Shown here piece by piece: positions 53,920 through 62,629 of a stretch of 64,000 nucleotides of DNA (the stretch's first letter is position 1; each line of letters starts with the position of its first letter). The notes under the pieces are model-generated. The model did not search any database, was not told where the DNA came from, and worked only from the letters and a program-made list of their open reading frames with translations. The position numbers and the translations under genes were made by a program. The stretch comes from Parabacteroides faecis (GTDB taxonomy: Bacteria; Bacteroidota; Bacteroidia; Bacteroidales; Tannerellaceae). The stretch spans positions 124,001-188,000 of the forward strand of contig NZ_BMPB01000012.1 in NCBI RefSeq assembly GCF_014647375.1. The letters run 5' to 3'.

Positions 53920-55566
53920 TTATTTCTGAAATATTTCCGGATATTTCCGAATGAAATACGTAGGGGTACAACTCCAGGCATGGCAGTAACTATTAACCGG
54001 ATAGAAGTTGTAGGGTGACAGGTATTCATTCCGGGGATCATAGACTTCCCAGAAGGTATCAGCCCCTTTGTGGATCATTCCGCCCCAGTATTCCGCCATT
54101 TCTTTTTTGGCTTCTTCTTTCAATCCCGATTTGATCAGGGCTTCTATATAATAATGGAAGAGGTAAGGTGCTCCCGGCGTACATACATTTTCTGTCGTTT
54201 TCAAAGCCCTTAATGCCCTTTGGGCTTCTTTTTGTGTGGGTACTTCGCTTAATACCATCCAGATCTGGGAGGCGTACGATACCTGGTCGTTCAGTATGCC
54301 GGTGAACAGTCCTGTTTTTGGATTATAATAATGCTTGCGGACTGCTTTTTTCATTTTTTTGATAAGCTCCGGTAATTGCGATACCTCATTTTCTTTGTTC
54401 AGCAGTTGTGCTAGTTCGTAGGCTTCCCGGAATGCGAAAATGGTAACGCCATGGAATGCTACTTCCCGATGTAACCCATCTTTCCAGTCGAAGAATATCC
54501 ACCATTCACGGGAGGCTTGCTCGTAATTCATCATTCCGTCGTCCTGTAGATATTTGTAGGCCGATTCCAGTTGTTTTTTAACGACGGGCCACAGGTCTTC
54601 CGCTGTCTCCCTGTCTCCGGTTTCCAGTAAGTAGTCTTTGAGGGTCACGCCAAACAGGAAAGAATAGTCATATAGATGTTGTTTGGCCTGGGGCTTCGGT
54701 TCCGGAGCTTCAAAAACAGTCGCATTCAGTTTTCCGTTGTGTTCGCTTAAACTGGCAAGCAGATACAGGCATCGTTTGGTCAGGTCGTACTGTTTGAAAG
54801 AATAATTGTTTGCCAATGCTTCCAGATACAGGTCTCCCAGCCATAAGCGCTGGTCTCTTTTAGGACCGTCTTCATAAACGGTTTGCATACATTCTTTTAA
54901 TGTATTCAGGCTAACCCTGTCTATATCCTTGAACAGTTGAGGTGTGGTTGCCGATAACTCTTCAGGTGTGTTGACAGCCGAAGTCACCGCATCACATTTC
55001 ATTCCGGAAATACAGAAATCATAACCGGGAGGTGTGGCGATCAACTCTATTTTTACATATCTGAAGGAGACGCGGCGGGGAATGGTCATTGTTGCAGGCA
55101 TCGTCATCACGGTAACAACCTCATCCTGTAACCATGCACGGCTGAGTCCTCCCTGATAGGGATCGAAAGGTGTGACCAGTTCCGACGGTACTTCTCCGAA
55201 TGTCAGCTTGAAACGGGCAGGTGCGTCGGATTCGGCTCTCAACAAGTCTGTACTGAAGCTGAAACTTCCTGTTATATGTTCCCCAAAGTCTACGATAACG
55301 GACTTTGTCTCTTTAAACGAACTGTCGTATAGTTTGTGTATAGGGGCAGTCTGAACTGCTTTATATTGTTGAAATGCTGTTTCATCTTTAACTATATTGA
55401 CCAGGGCGACAGGCTTTTTTTCGGTAACGGTCAGCCTTGGAATACTTTGTTTTGCTTTTTCAGCCCAGGAAGCACGTTGGGGTGCGTAAAAGTCTTGTCC
55501 GTAGGCTGTTATGAAACAACTGGTAAGTAAACAGTTTAAGAGAAGTCTTTTTAGGGTCGTTTTCAT
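53920..55566 (-). CDS. GH78-like alpha-L-rhamnosidase (short)
   Basis: A 548-residue secreted protein. The (alpha/alpha)6 catalytic core shows YEDGPKRDQRLWLGDLYLEA, REWWIFFDWKDGLHREVAFH, and GADTFWEVYDP, as in GH78. Family enzymes usually have about 900 residues with several N-terminal beta domains; here only a reduced N-terminus with one beta part remains. The start at 55566 gives MKTTLKRL and a signal peptide; an upstream ATG would add 11 odd residues. It likely removes terminal L-rhamnose, with altered specificity. Confidence 0.7.
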   Translation of the reverse strand: MKTTLKRLLLNCLLTSCFITAYGQDFYAPQRASWAEKAKQSIPRLTVTEKKPVALVNIVKDETAFQQYKAVQTAPIHKLYDSSFKETKSVIVDFGEHITGSFSFSTDLLRAESDAPARFKLTFGEVPSELVTPFDPYQGGLSRAWLQDEVVTVMTMPATMTIPRRVSFRYVKIELIATPPGYDFCISGMKCDAVTSAVNTPEELSATTPQLFKDIDRVSLNTLKECMQTVYEDGPKRDQRLWLGDLYLEALANNYSFKQYDLTKRCLYLLASLSEHNGKLNATVFEAPEPKPQAKQHLYDYSFLFGVTLKDYLLETGDRETAEDLWPVVKKQLESAYKYLQDDGMMNYEQASREWWIFFDWKDGLHREVAFHGVTIFAFREAYELAQLLNKENEVSQLPELIKKMKKAVRKHYYNPKTGLFTGILNDQVSYASQIWMVLSEVPTQKEAQRALRALKTTENVCTPGAPYLFHYYIEALIKSGLKEEAKKEMAEYWGGMIHKGADTFWEVYDPRNEYLSPYNFYPVNSYCHAWSCTPTYFIRKYPEIFQK

Positions 55567-55803
55567 GTTTCTGTAGATTATGAGTAAGTGTTTCGTCAAA
55601 AGTATTCTTTCTTGAAATAGCGGATAAAATTACCGTTTATCAGGTGGATGCATGTTGTATTATTGATATTAAATGTTACAAAAATGACACGGTGATAAAG
55701 TTTGATTGATTTTATCCTTTTCGTGTTCGTATAGCGTATTTATTATAAAGTTTTTTTCTACATTTACAAATCTAACTTTTTGCTAATCAATACACATGTG
55801 AAT

Positions 55804-58611
55804 ATGAGCCTTTCAAGAAGAACCTTTATCAAGTCGAGTGTGGTATCCGTACTGGGAATTCCTTTTATGCAAGGATGCCGATTTATTGACAGTAGAGAAA
55901 ATGAAGGAGACAGTTTGTTTATGCTGTTTCAGAATCCGCCTGTTACTTCCAGACCGTTTGTCCGTTGGTGGTGGAATGGGGATAAAGTGACGGCAAAAGA
56001 AATTTTACGGGAGCTTGATATAATGAAAGCTGCCGGTATCGGAGGGGTCGAGATCAACCCGATCCGTTTCCCGGGAGGGGATGATCTGGGTATTCCTTCG
56101 TTGGAATGGTTAAGTCCCGAATGGATCGAAATGGTAAAAGTAGCTTTGGCCGGAGCGGAGGAACGAGGAATGATCTGCGATATTATTGTTGGGTCAGGAT
56201 GGCCTTTCGGAGGAGAGTTCCTGCAACCGGAAGAACAGACCCAACTGATGACACAGACCGCCCAAAAAGTAAAAGGTCCCGGAAAGGTGCAATTGAAAAC
56301 AGCAGATTTGCTGAAGGAAGCATCTCCGCAGGTCGGTTCCAGATATGAAGGTTCGACCAGTGAATTGCATGCGCTTTGTCTGGCTCCTCTTGAAATGGAC
56401 ACTTTCTCTACCGGAAAAGATATTCCTTTTGAGAAGGGGGCGGAGATAATCACTGTGGAGCTGCCGGAAGGAGAGTATATTCTCTATGCCTTGGTGAAGG
56501 TTATCGGATTCCAGGCTGTGATCAATGGGGCGCCCGGTGCCGCCGGTCCCGTATTAAACCATTATAATCAGGTGGCAGTGGAAAAATTCCTGAACCGCAT
56601 GTCGGATAATCTGTTTCCTGCTATCAAAGGATTGAAAGGATTCCGTGCCATGTTCTGCGACAGCATGGAGCTGGAAGGAGCAAATTGGTGTCATGATTTT
56701 ACCGATGAGTTTCAAAAGCGCAGAGGGTATGATGTTACTCCTTATCTGCCTTTCATCCTGTATAAAGTCGGACATATGGGGCATGCGATCGAGGGAGCTG
56801 CGGCAACGAAGTTGTCCGGCGAAGCGAAAGAAGAGGTCGACCGCGTTCGTTATGACTTTTTTGTAACCTGTATGGATATTGTCCGGGATCGTTTCCTGAA
56901 ACCTTATACACAATGGTGTAATAAATATAATTTCAAATCGAGGGTTCAGGCTTATGGACGCGAATTCCATCCGCTGGAAGCATCGTTTGAAGTGGATATA
57001 CCCGAATGTGAAACCTGGTTCTGGAATGCAGACAGTTGTGATAAGGATGCTTTCGTCAAATCACCGACGGATACGAACGTGAATAAATTCGTATCATCTG
57101 CTGCTCATTATTCAGGAAAAAGATTGGTTAGTTGTGAGGAGATCACCAATACGAATAATGCTTTTAATGCCACGTTGGAAAAAATTAAGATGACAGGCGA
57201 CCAGAGTAATCTTTCCGGTGTCACCCATTCGATACTGCATGGTTTCAACTATAGTCCTCTGGAAGTTCCGTTTCCCGGTTGGATCATGTATGGGGCATTC
57301 TTGAATGAACGTAATAGCTGGTGGCCTTATTTCAACCTGTGGGCGACCTACAAGACCCGTGTGTCGACTGTACTTCAGGAGTCGGACTTTTTTGCCGATA
57401 TTGCTGTGATGCATCCGTTGGCAGACATGTGGACGATACACGGACCGCAGCGTGATCCGTTCCCCGGCCTGCTTTATCCGTCTTATCAATATAAGGTATG
57501 GGAAGCGATCCATCAGAATGGGAATAGTTGCGACTATATAAGTGAAAATGTTATTCAACAGAGTAGTTTCAAGAAAGGAAATCTGGTATTTAATAAAAGA
57601 AAATATAATACTTTATTATTACTGGAAGTCGAATCGATGATGTCGGCAACGGCTGAGGCGTTGGTTGAATTTGTAAAGGCCGGAGGTAAACTGATCTTTG
57701 TCGGAAAAGAGCCTTACAAGTCTCCGGGATTTAAAGATCATCAGGCCAACGACGAGAGGGTAAAGCAAGCGATCGGTCGTATCAAAGAATCCTATCCGTC
57801 GCAAGTCTTTACCGTGGATGCACCGACAGAGATGGTGCCGTGGTTCCGTCAGGTACAACAGCAGTGCGGTATCGTTCCTTATATGAAAATAGATGCACCG
57901 AGTCCCTATGTGAGTCAGATCCGTCATCAAACGGAGGATAAGGATATTTACTTCATCACGAATTGTAATCCGGAAGATAAGGTACGGATAAAGGCAACAT
58001 TTGCAGCTAACGGAAAAACACCCTGGTTGTGGAATCCGGAAACAGGCGAACGGACTCCTTATCCTGTTTCTGCCGACTCTGCTTTACTGATAGACCTGGG
58101 ACCGGCAGATTCCAAACTGATTGTTTTTGAGGAAATAAAGGTAGCCAAGCTTTCCATTCCGGCTGTACCTCTTCAAAGTTCGTCTCCTAAGGAACTGAGC
58201 GGATGGTCGGTGAGAATGGCACATATTAATGGTGAATCGACCAAGAGGGAACTGGATACATTGGTAGACTTCTCTGCCAGTCCGGAAACGCAGTCGTTTG
58301 CCGGAAACCTGTATTATGAAAAGACGGTAAATGATGCGGCAGGATTCTATTATCTGGATTTAGGGAAGGTGTACGGTGTCTCGGAAGTCAGTGTGAACGG
58401 AGAGAATTTAGGCAACAAATGGTATGGTAACCGAGTGTATCAGTTGCCGGAACATCTGGCGAAAGCTCCGGTTAAGTCGATACAGGTAAAGATTACGACT
58501 ACTGTGGGTAATTATCTGAAAGCCACTCCTGAAAATAAGATCGGACAGGCATGGACACATTATCAGAAATGGGCACCGACGGGTATGTTGGGACCTGTTA
58601 AACTAATGTAG
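55804..58611 (+). CDS. GH106-like alpha-L-rhamnosidase (Tat lipoprotein)
   Basis: A 935-residue enzyme starting MSLSRRTFIKSS: a twin-arginine signal (SRRTFIK) with lipobox FMQGC. The N-terminal part FVRWWWNGDKVTAKEILRELDIMKAAGIGGVEI starts a TIM barrel typical of GH106. Later DIIVGSGWPFGGEFLQPEEQT and 'FCDSMELEGANW' contain acidic catalytic candidates. The C-terminal jelly-roll ends in YLDLGKVYGVSEVSVNGENLGNKW. ATG 55780 would give eight extra residues. It overlaps no neighbour and runs into the GH78 gene 18 bases on, so together they form a rhamnose-releasing unit. Confidence 0.75.
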   Translation: MSLSRRTFIKSSVVSVLGIPFMQGCRFIDSRENEGDSLFMLFQNPPVTSRPFVRWWWNGDKVTAKEILRELDIMKAAGIGGVEINPIRFPGGDDLGIPSLEWLSPEWIEMVKVALAGAEERGMICDIIVGSGWPFGGEFLQPEEQTQLMTQTAQKVKGPGKVQLKTADLLKEASPQVGSRYEGSTSELHALCLAPLEMDTFSTGKDIPFEKGAEIITVELPEGEYILYALVKVIGFQAVINGAPGAAGPVLNHYNQVAVEKFLNRMSDNLFPAIKGLKGFRAMFCDSMELEGANWCHDFTDEFQKRRGYDVTPYLPFILYKVGHMGHAIEGAAATKLSGEAKEEVDRVRYDFFVTCMDIVRDRFLKPYTQWCNKYNFKSRVQAYGREFHPLEASFEVDIPECETWFWNADSCDKDAFVKSPTDTNVNKFVSSAAHYSGKRLVSCEEITNTNNAFNATLEKIKMTGDQSNLSGVTHSILHGFNYSPLEVPFPGWIMYGAFLNERNSWWPYFNLWATYKTRVSTVLQESDFFADIAVMHPLADMWTIHGPQRDPFPGLLYPSYQYKVWEAIHQNGNSCDYISENVIQQSSFKKGNLVFNKRKYNTLLLLEVESMMSATAEALVEFVKAGGKLIFVGKEPYKSPGFKDHQANDERVKQAIGRIKESYPSQVFTVDAPTEMVPWFRQVQQQCGIVPYMKIDAPSPYVSQIRHQTEDKDIYFITNCNPEDKVRIKATFAANGKTPWLWNPETGERTPYPVSADSALLIDLGPADSKLIVFEEIKVAKLSIPAVPLQSSSPKELSGWSVRMAHINGESTKRELDTLVDFSASPETQSFAGNLYYEKTVNDAAGFYYLDLGKVYGVSEVSVNGENLGNKWYGNRVYQLPEHLAKAPVKSIQVKITTTVGNYLKATPENKIGQAWTHYQKWAPTGMLGPVKLM

Positions 58612-58628
58612 TAATATGTATAGATGAT

Positions 58629-61415
58629 ATGAATAGCAAATTGAATATGAGAAGGACAGGACTTTTGATCTGTCTTTTGGCTGGTTTTGTCTGGCTTGCA
58701 GGTGCCGAACCGTTACAGTTGAAGAAACTGACCTGCGAGTATGTGGAAAATCCATTAGGTACAGATGCCCTAACCCCAGTGCTTGGATGGCAATTGGAGT
58801 CACGAGCTCGCAATCAGATGCAATCGGCTTATGAGATACAGGTTTCTTTGAATGAAGATGATCTTCAGCATGGAAGGAAATTGGTCTGGAAAAGCGGAAA
58901 GGTCGATAGCCGACAGAATGTGAATATCACTTATTCAGGTAAAAAGTTAAAACCTTTTACCCGTTACTATTGGCGGGTTCGTGTTTATAATCAGGACGGT
59001 GAGGTTTCCGATTGGAGTCGGGCGGCTTGGTGGGAGACAGCCATGTTGTCTTCGGTTGACTGGAAAGCTGAGTGGATCGCGGACGGTTCCAAAGCACCGG
59101 AAAAGGAAGAGGATTTCTATAAGGATGATCCTGCCCCGCTCTTTCGTAGAGATTTCCAATTACGTAAACCGGTGCAGGAAGCTCGTTTATATATAGCCGG
59201 TATCGGATATTATGAAGCCAGTGTGAACGGAAAACGTGTCGGAGACCATGTGCTCGATCCAGGTTGGACCAATTATGGGAAACAAATATTATATAGTACG
59301 TATGATATTACTTCATTGATCGCCTCCGGAAAGAATACGATCGGTGTTATGTTAGGAAACGGATTCTATAATCCGCTACCTATCCGTATTTTTCAGCCTT
59401 TAAGAGAATATCTGACTATCGGTCGGCCTTGTCTGAAGGCACAGCTTCGTGTTCAGTATACAGATGGTTCTATAGAGACTGTATGTACGGATGGAAGTTG
59501 GAAAACAGCAACTGGTCCGATTATGCGTAACAATGTTTATCTGGGCGAACATTATGATGCCCGTCACGAGATTCCAGGTTGGGATACCGGGGATTTCGAC
59601 GACGCCAATTGGAAACAGGCTATACTGGTACCGGAAATACCGACCGGACAATTGAGTGCCCAGATGCAGCCACCTGTCCGGGTTCTTGAAGTTATAAAAC
59701 CGGTCAGAATGACTGAATGCCGTCCGGGAGAGTTTATATTCGATATGGGACAGAACTTTGCCGGTGTTGCACGTATTAAAGTCAAAGGTCCGAAAGGAAC
59801 AGCCGTGAAAATTCGTTACGGAGAAGATGTCTATTCGGATGGTAGTTTGAATGTTATGACCTCGGTTGCCGGACAACAGAAGAAAGTCTGGAATGCCAAT
59901 TGGAATATGCCCGGACAACCTCAGACTGCCTGGCAGGAAGATGTTTATGTTTTGAAGGGCGAAGATGAGGAAATATGGTCGCCTCGCTTTACATTTCATG
60001 GTTTTCGGTATATTGAAATAACCGGGTGGCCCGGTCGGCCCTCTCTGGCAGATATTGAAGGAGTTCGTTTGAGTGCAGATTTGCAGAAGACAGGGCGTTT
60101 CGAATGTTCTAACCCGATGCTAAATCGTTTGGATAAAGTACTTGACTATACATTCCACAGTAATTTATTCAGCGTGCAGTCTGATTGTCCGGCACGCGAA
60201 AAGTTCGGTTACGGCGGTGATATTGTCGGTACAGCCAGGGCTTTCTGCTGGTTCTATGATATGGAGAATTTCTATCGAAAAGCGATTCAAGACTTTGCTA
60301 ACGATCAACGCCCTGAAGGTGGGATAACGGAAACAGCTCCTTATAACGGAATTGCAGCAGAGGGGTTGGGAGACGATTCTGGTCCGATTGGCTGGCAATT
60401 GGCTTTTGCTTTCATGCAGAAGCAGTTATACGAATATTATGGTGATCTGCGAACTATCGTAGACTTTTACCCTGCTTTGCGTAGACAGGTGGAATTTCTC
60501 CGTTCGAAGGCAGAAGGGAATAGGATAGGAGGATGTATCAATGATCATGAAAGTCTTGAGGAACGTATTCCGTCATTGTTTGCAACGGCTCATTATTATC
60601 ATCATGTGATTTTATTGGCAGAGTTTGCCTCTCTGACGAAACGGACAAAAGATGTTCAGACATATACTCAGTTGGCCTCAGAGATAAAGGAGGCTTTTAT
60701 TAAAGAGTTTCTGAAGGCCGGTACAGGAAAAGTCGGTAATTGTACCCAGGCTGCGCAAGCTTTTGCCTTGTTCTATGACTTGATTCCTGAAAATGAAAAG
60801 GCTACAGCTTTCAATGTCCTGTTACAAGCAATTGATAAATGGGATGGGCATGTCGCTTCAGGTATTTTCGGAGTTCCCGCCGTCTTTGAGGTTTTGCGCC
60901 TAAACAACCGAAATGATATAGCTTATGAGATGGCGACCAAGAAAGACTTTCCGGGTTGGGGCCATATGTTGGAATCCGGTGCAACTACATTGTGGGAAAC
61001 TTGGAGGTATTCGGATAATGTCTTTTCACAAAACCATCCGATGTTCGGTAGTGTAGGTGAGTGGATGTATCAATCTTTGGGAGGAATCACCCCGGGGGCT
61101 CCCGGTTTCAGTAAAGTTGTGATCAAGCCGCAACCGGCCGGCGATCTTTCGTGGGTAAATTGCAGTTATGAATCTGTAAACGGAACAATCGTAAGTAATT
61201 GGAAGAAGGAAGGGGATATCTTTGAACTTCAGGTAACAGTCCCTGCTAATACAACTGCGCGAATATATCTTCCCTCGTCGACAGATTCGAAGATAACAGA
61301 AAGCGGCAGCTCCCTGAAGGGGGTGTCTGATATGAAAATACTTGGATATGACAATGGTTTTTCCTGTATGGAGGTAGGATCGGGAGATTATAAATTTGTG
61401 GTGGAAAATAGGTGA
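58629..61415 (+). CDS. GH78 alpha-L-rhamnosidase (full length)
   Basis: A 928-residue secreted enzyme: signal peptide to about residue 26, then the Bac_rhamnosid_N fibronectin-like part (YIAGIGYYEASVNGKRVGDHVLDPGWTNY), a concanavalin-like domain, the (alpha/alpha)6 barrel and a C-terminal beta sandwich. Catalytic region SDCPAREKFGYGGDIVGTA and ESGATTLWETW carry the usual acid Glu/Asp. It hydrolyses terminal alpha-L-rhamnose. A later start at 58647 (MRRTGLL) is possible. It ends 64 bases before a terminator. Confidence 0.9.
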   Translation: MNSKLNMRRTGLLICLLAGFVWLAGAEPLQLKKLTCEYVENPLGTDALTPVLGWQLESRARNQMQSAYEIQVSLNEDDLQHGRKLVWKSGKVDSRQNVNITYSGKKLKPFTRYYWRVRVYNQDGEVSDWSRAAWWETAMLSSVDWKAEWIADGSKAPEKEEDFYKDDPAPLFRRDFQLRKPVQEARLYIAGIGYYEASVNGKRVGDHVLDPGWTNYGKQILYSTYDITSLIASGKNTIGVMLGNGFYNPLPIRIFQPLREYLTIGRPCLKAQLRVQYTDGSIETVCTDGSWKTATGPIMRNNVYLGEHYDARHEIPGWDTGDFDDANWKQAILVPEIPTGQLSAQMQPPVRVLEVIKPVRMTECRPGEFIFDMGQNFAGVARIKVKGPKGTAVKIRYGEDVYSDGSLNVMTSVAGQQKKVWNANWNMPGQPQTAWQEDVYVLKGEDEEIWSPRFTFHGFRYIEITGWPGRPSLADIEGVRLSADLQKTGRFECSNPMLNRLDKVLDYTFHSNLFSVQSDCPAREKFGYGGDIVGTARAFCWFYDMENFYRKAIQDFANDQRPEGGITETAPYNGIAAEGLGDDSGPIGWQLAFAFMQKQLYEYYGDLRTIVDFYPALRRQVEFLRSKAEGNRIGGCINDHESLEERIPSLFATAHYYHHVILLAEFASLTKRTKDVQTYTQLASEIKEAFIKEFLKAGTGKVGNCTQAAQAFALFYDLIPENEKATAFNVLLQAIDKWDGHVASGIFGVPAVFEVLRLNNRNDIAYEMATKKDFPGWGHMLESGATTLWETWRYSDNVFSQNHPMFGSVGEWMYQSLGGITPGAPGFSKVVIKPQPAGDLSWVNCSYESVNGTIVSNWKKEGDIFELQVTVPANTTARIYLPSSTDSKITESGSSLKGVSDMKILGYDNGFSCMEVGSGDYKFVVENR

Positions 61416-61478
61416 TCGTAAAATATGATCCGGTTTATAGAACATAGATGATATGTTCTTCATCAATAAAAGTTGTTT

Positions 61479-61511
61479 ATGACGTCCTCAAAAACATTTT
61501 GAGGACGTCAT
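61479..61511. terminator. Bidirectional terminator between GH78 and HU
   Basis: A perfect 15-bp stem, ATGACGTCCTCAAAA with its complement, around loop ACA, then an A/T-rich stretch. It lies between the convergent GH78 and HU genes. Confidence 0.85.
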
Positions 61512-61609
61512 AATTATTTTAGACATTCCCGTAAATAGAAAAAAATCATCTTCTTTCACAGGAGAGACAGCCATAGCTGGTTGAATAGTTATACTGAAGT
61601 TTCCTGGGA

Positions 61610-61885
61610 TTATTTGTTCAGAGCCTTTAACAGATCTGAACCTGCGCGGAACTTGACAGATGTACGCGGCTTGATCATCACCGGTTCTCCTGTCTGGGGA
61701 TTCCGGGCAGGCCGTTCGGTCTGTTGCCAGGGAAGAAATGTTCCGAATCCCTGGAATACGACCTGGTCACCATCCTGTAATGCTTCCGTAGCATTGTCTA
61801 TAAAGGAGTTGATCACGGCTTTTACATCAGTTTTTGTCATGCCGGTATCTGTTGCTATTTGTTCGATCAATTTACTTTTATTCAT
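61610..61885 (-). CDS. HU/IHF-family DNA-binding protein
   Basis: A 91-residue histone-like protein. It shows the HU fold: MNKSKLIEQIATDTGMTKTDVKAVINSF helices, VVFQGFGTFLPWQQTERPARNPQTGEPVMI arm, and VKFRAGSDLLKALN end. It bends and compacts DNA as a dimer. It is separated from the TolC gene by a 745-bp regulatory region with an inverted repeat pair and a promoter facing HU. Confidence 0.95.
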   Translation of the reverse strand: MNKSKLIEQIATDTGMTKTDVKAVINSFIDNATEALQDGDQVVFQGFGTFLPWQQTERPARNPQTGEPVMIKPRTSVKFRAGSDLLKALNK

Positions 61886-61933
61886 ATATCGCAGGTTTAA
61901 ATCATTTTTGATCCAACTGTTTCGGATACTTGA

Positions 61934-61979
61934 TCGGAAATAGTATTCTGCGGTAGAAGCAGAGTATCTTTATTTCCGA
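61934..61979. other. Hairpin in HU upstream region
   Basis: TCGGAAATA (61934) pairs with TATTTCCGA (61971), and the inner segments TATTCTGC and GCAGAGTA extend it. It could regulate HU translation, since transcripts from 62101 would contain it. Confidence 0.5.
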
Positions 61980-62100
61980 ATAATATCCCTGAAATCAATG
62001 TCAGCATCTGTAATTTGGATGCGATGAACTTATTCTCATTACGTGAAACAGGTTTATTGAATTTAATGGAGTTCGTTAAGAACTTTGTTATTTATGTCGG

Positions 62101-62108
62101 CAAAGATA
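62101..62108 (-). promoter_or_regulatory. Promoter -7 element facing HU
   Basis: On the minus strand TATCTTTG matches TAnnTTTG perfectly. A TTTG or TTG -33 candidate lies 18-22 bases upstream. Transcription would start near 62093 and cross the left inverted repeat. Confidence 0.5.
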
Positions 62109-62296
62109 ACAAATACAAAGGATCCACAATCAAATATCAGCTAAAATTCATCTCATATGCTTCGTTAAGTCCTTCGTACCAATGATTATTGAGAAGAATC
62201 CGGATTCTATTGAAGTACCATATAAGAATGAATAAGAGGTAGAAGTAAATTATGTTTCCTCTGATAGAGAGATGTAATATTCATTATATGCTAAAG

Positions 62297-62373
62297 GTAG
62301 TGGCATAGCAGTGGCACTGTAATGCCACCCTAGTGGCACAACTGGGCCATTATAGTGTCACTACCATGTCACA
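62297..62373. repeat. 22-bp spaced AGTGGCAC repeat
   Basis: AGTG blocks begin at 62297, 62308, 62330 and 62352 with spacing 11, 22, 22; internal parts such as GTGGCA with TGCCAC can form hairpins, and the outer GGTAGTGGCA mirrors TGTCACTACC with one mismatch. Confidence 0.6.
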
Positions 62374-62510
62374 ATCTAGCTGGAACCTCTTTCTCTTACA
62401 CCTCTTTATTACCATTAGGAGAAGATAATAGGACTCTCCCTATGAAATAGCATGTAGTTTACTGAATTTTCCTTAGTTCTTAACGAACTACGTCCTATTC
62501 CCTCGATGAC

Positions 62511-62543
62511 TTCATTATCGGACAGACTGTTCATTATCGGACA
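62511..62543 (+). promoter_or_regulatory. Paired upstream activator sites
   Basis: TTCATTATCGGACA occurs at 62511-62524 and 62530-62543. Paired direct sites upstream of a sigma-54 promoter are the usual binding place of NtrC-type activators. Confidence 0.6.
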
Positions 62544-62588
62544 CTTCTTTTGTTTGTATAGGGCAGATAATCAATGGTATAAGTTTTT

Positions 62589-62602
62589 GGCATAGCTTTT
62601 GC
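62589..62602 (+). promoter_or_regulatory. Sigma-54-type promoter (-24/-12)
   Basis: TTGGCATAGCTTTTGCC has GG at 62589-62590, ten bases, then GC at 62601-62602, fitting TGGCA...TTGC. A start near 62613 would give a 17-base leader to the TolC ATG at 62630. The rest of 62110-62510 has no gene. Confidence 0.65.
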
Positions 62603-62629
62603 CTATAGCTGGGTAAAACATATATTACG

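Larger units (their letters stand above)
62070..62489. repeat. Candidate invertible segment bounded by 15-bp inverted repeats
   Basis: AGTTCGTTAAGAACT (62070-62084) and its exact complement (62475-62489) flank 390 bp. The repeats are nearly self-palindromic. The outward promoter at 62101 lies just inside the left copy; inverting it would aim it at the TolC gene. No inversion enzyme is encoded in the window, apart from the phage integrase. Alternatively the repeats are operator sites. Confidence 0.45.

Noticed and set aside
62297-62373. Possible CRISPR or IS end
   Set aside because: The repeats are short, with period 22 and no spacers or transposase gene. They fit a small tandem repeat better.
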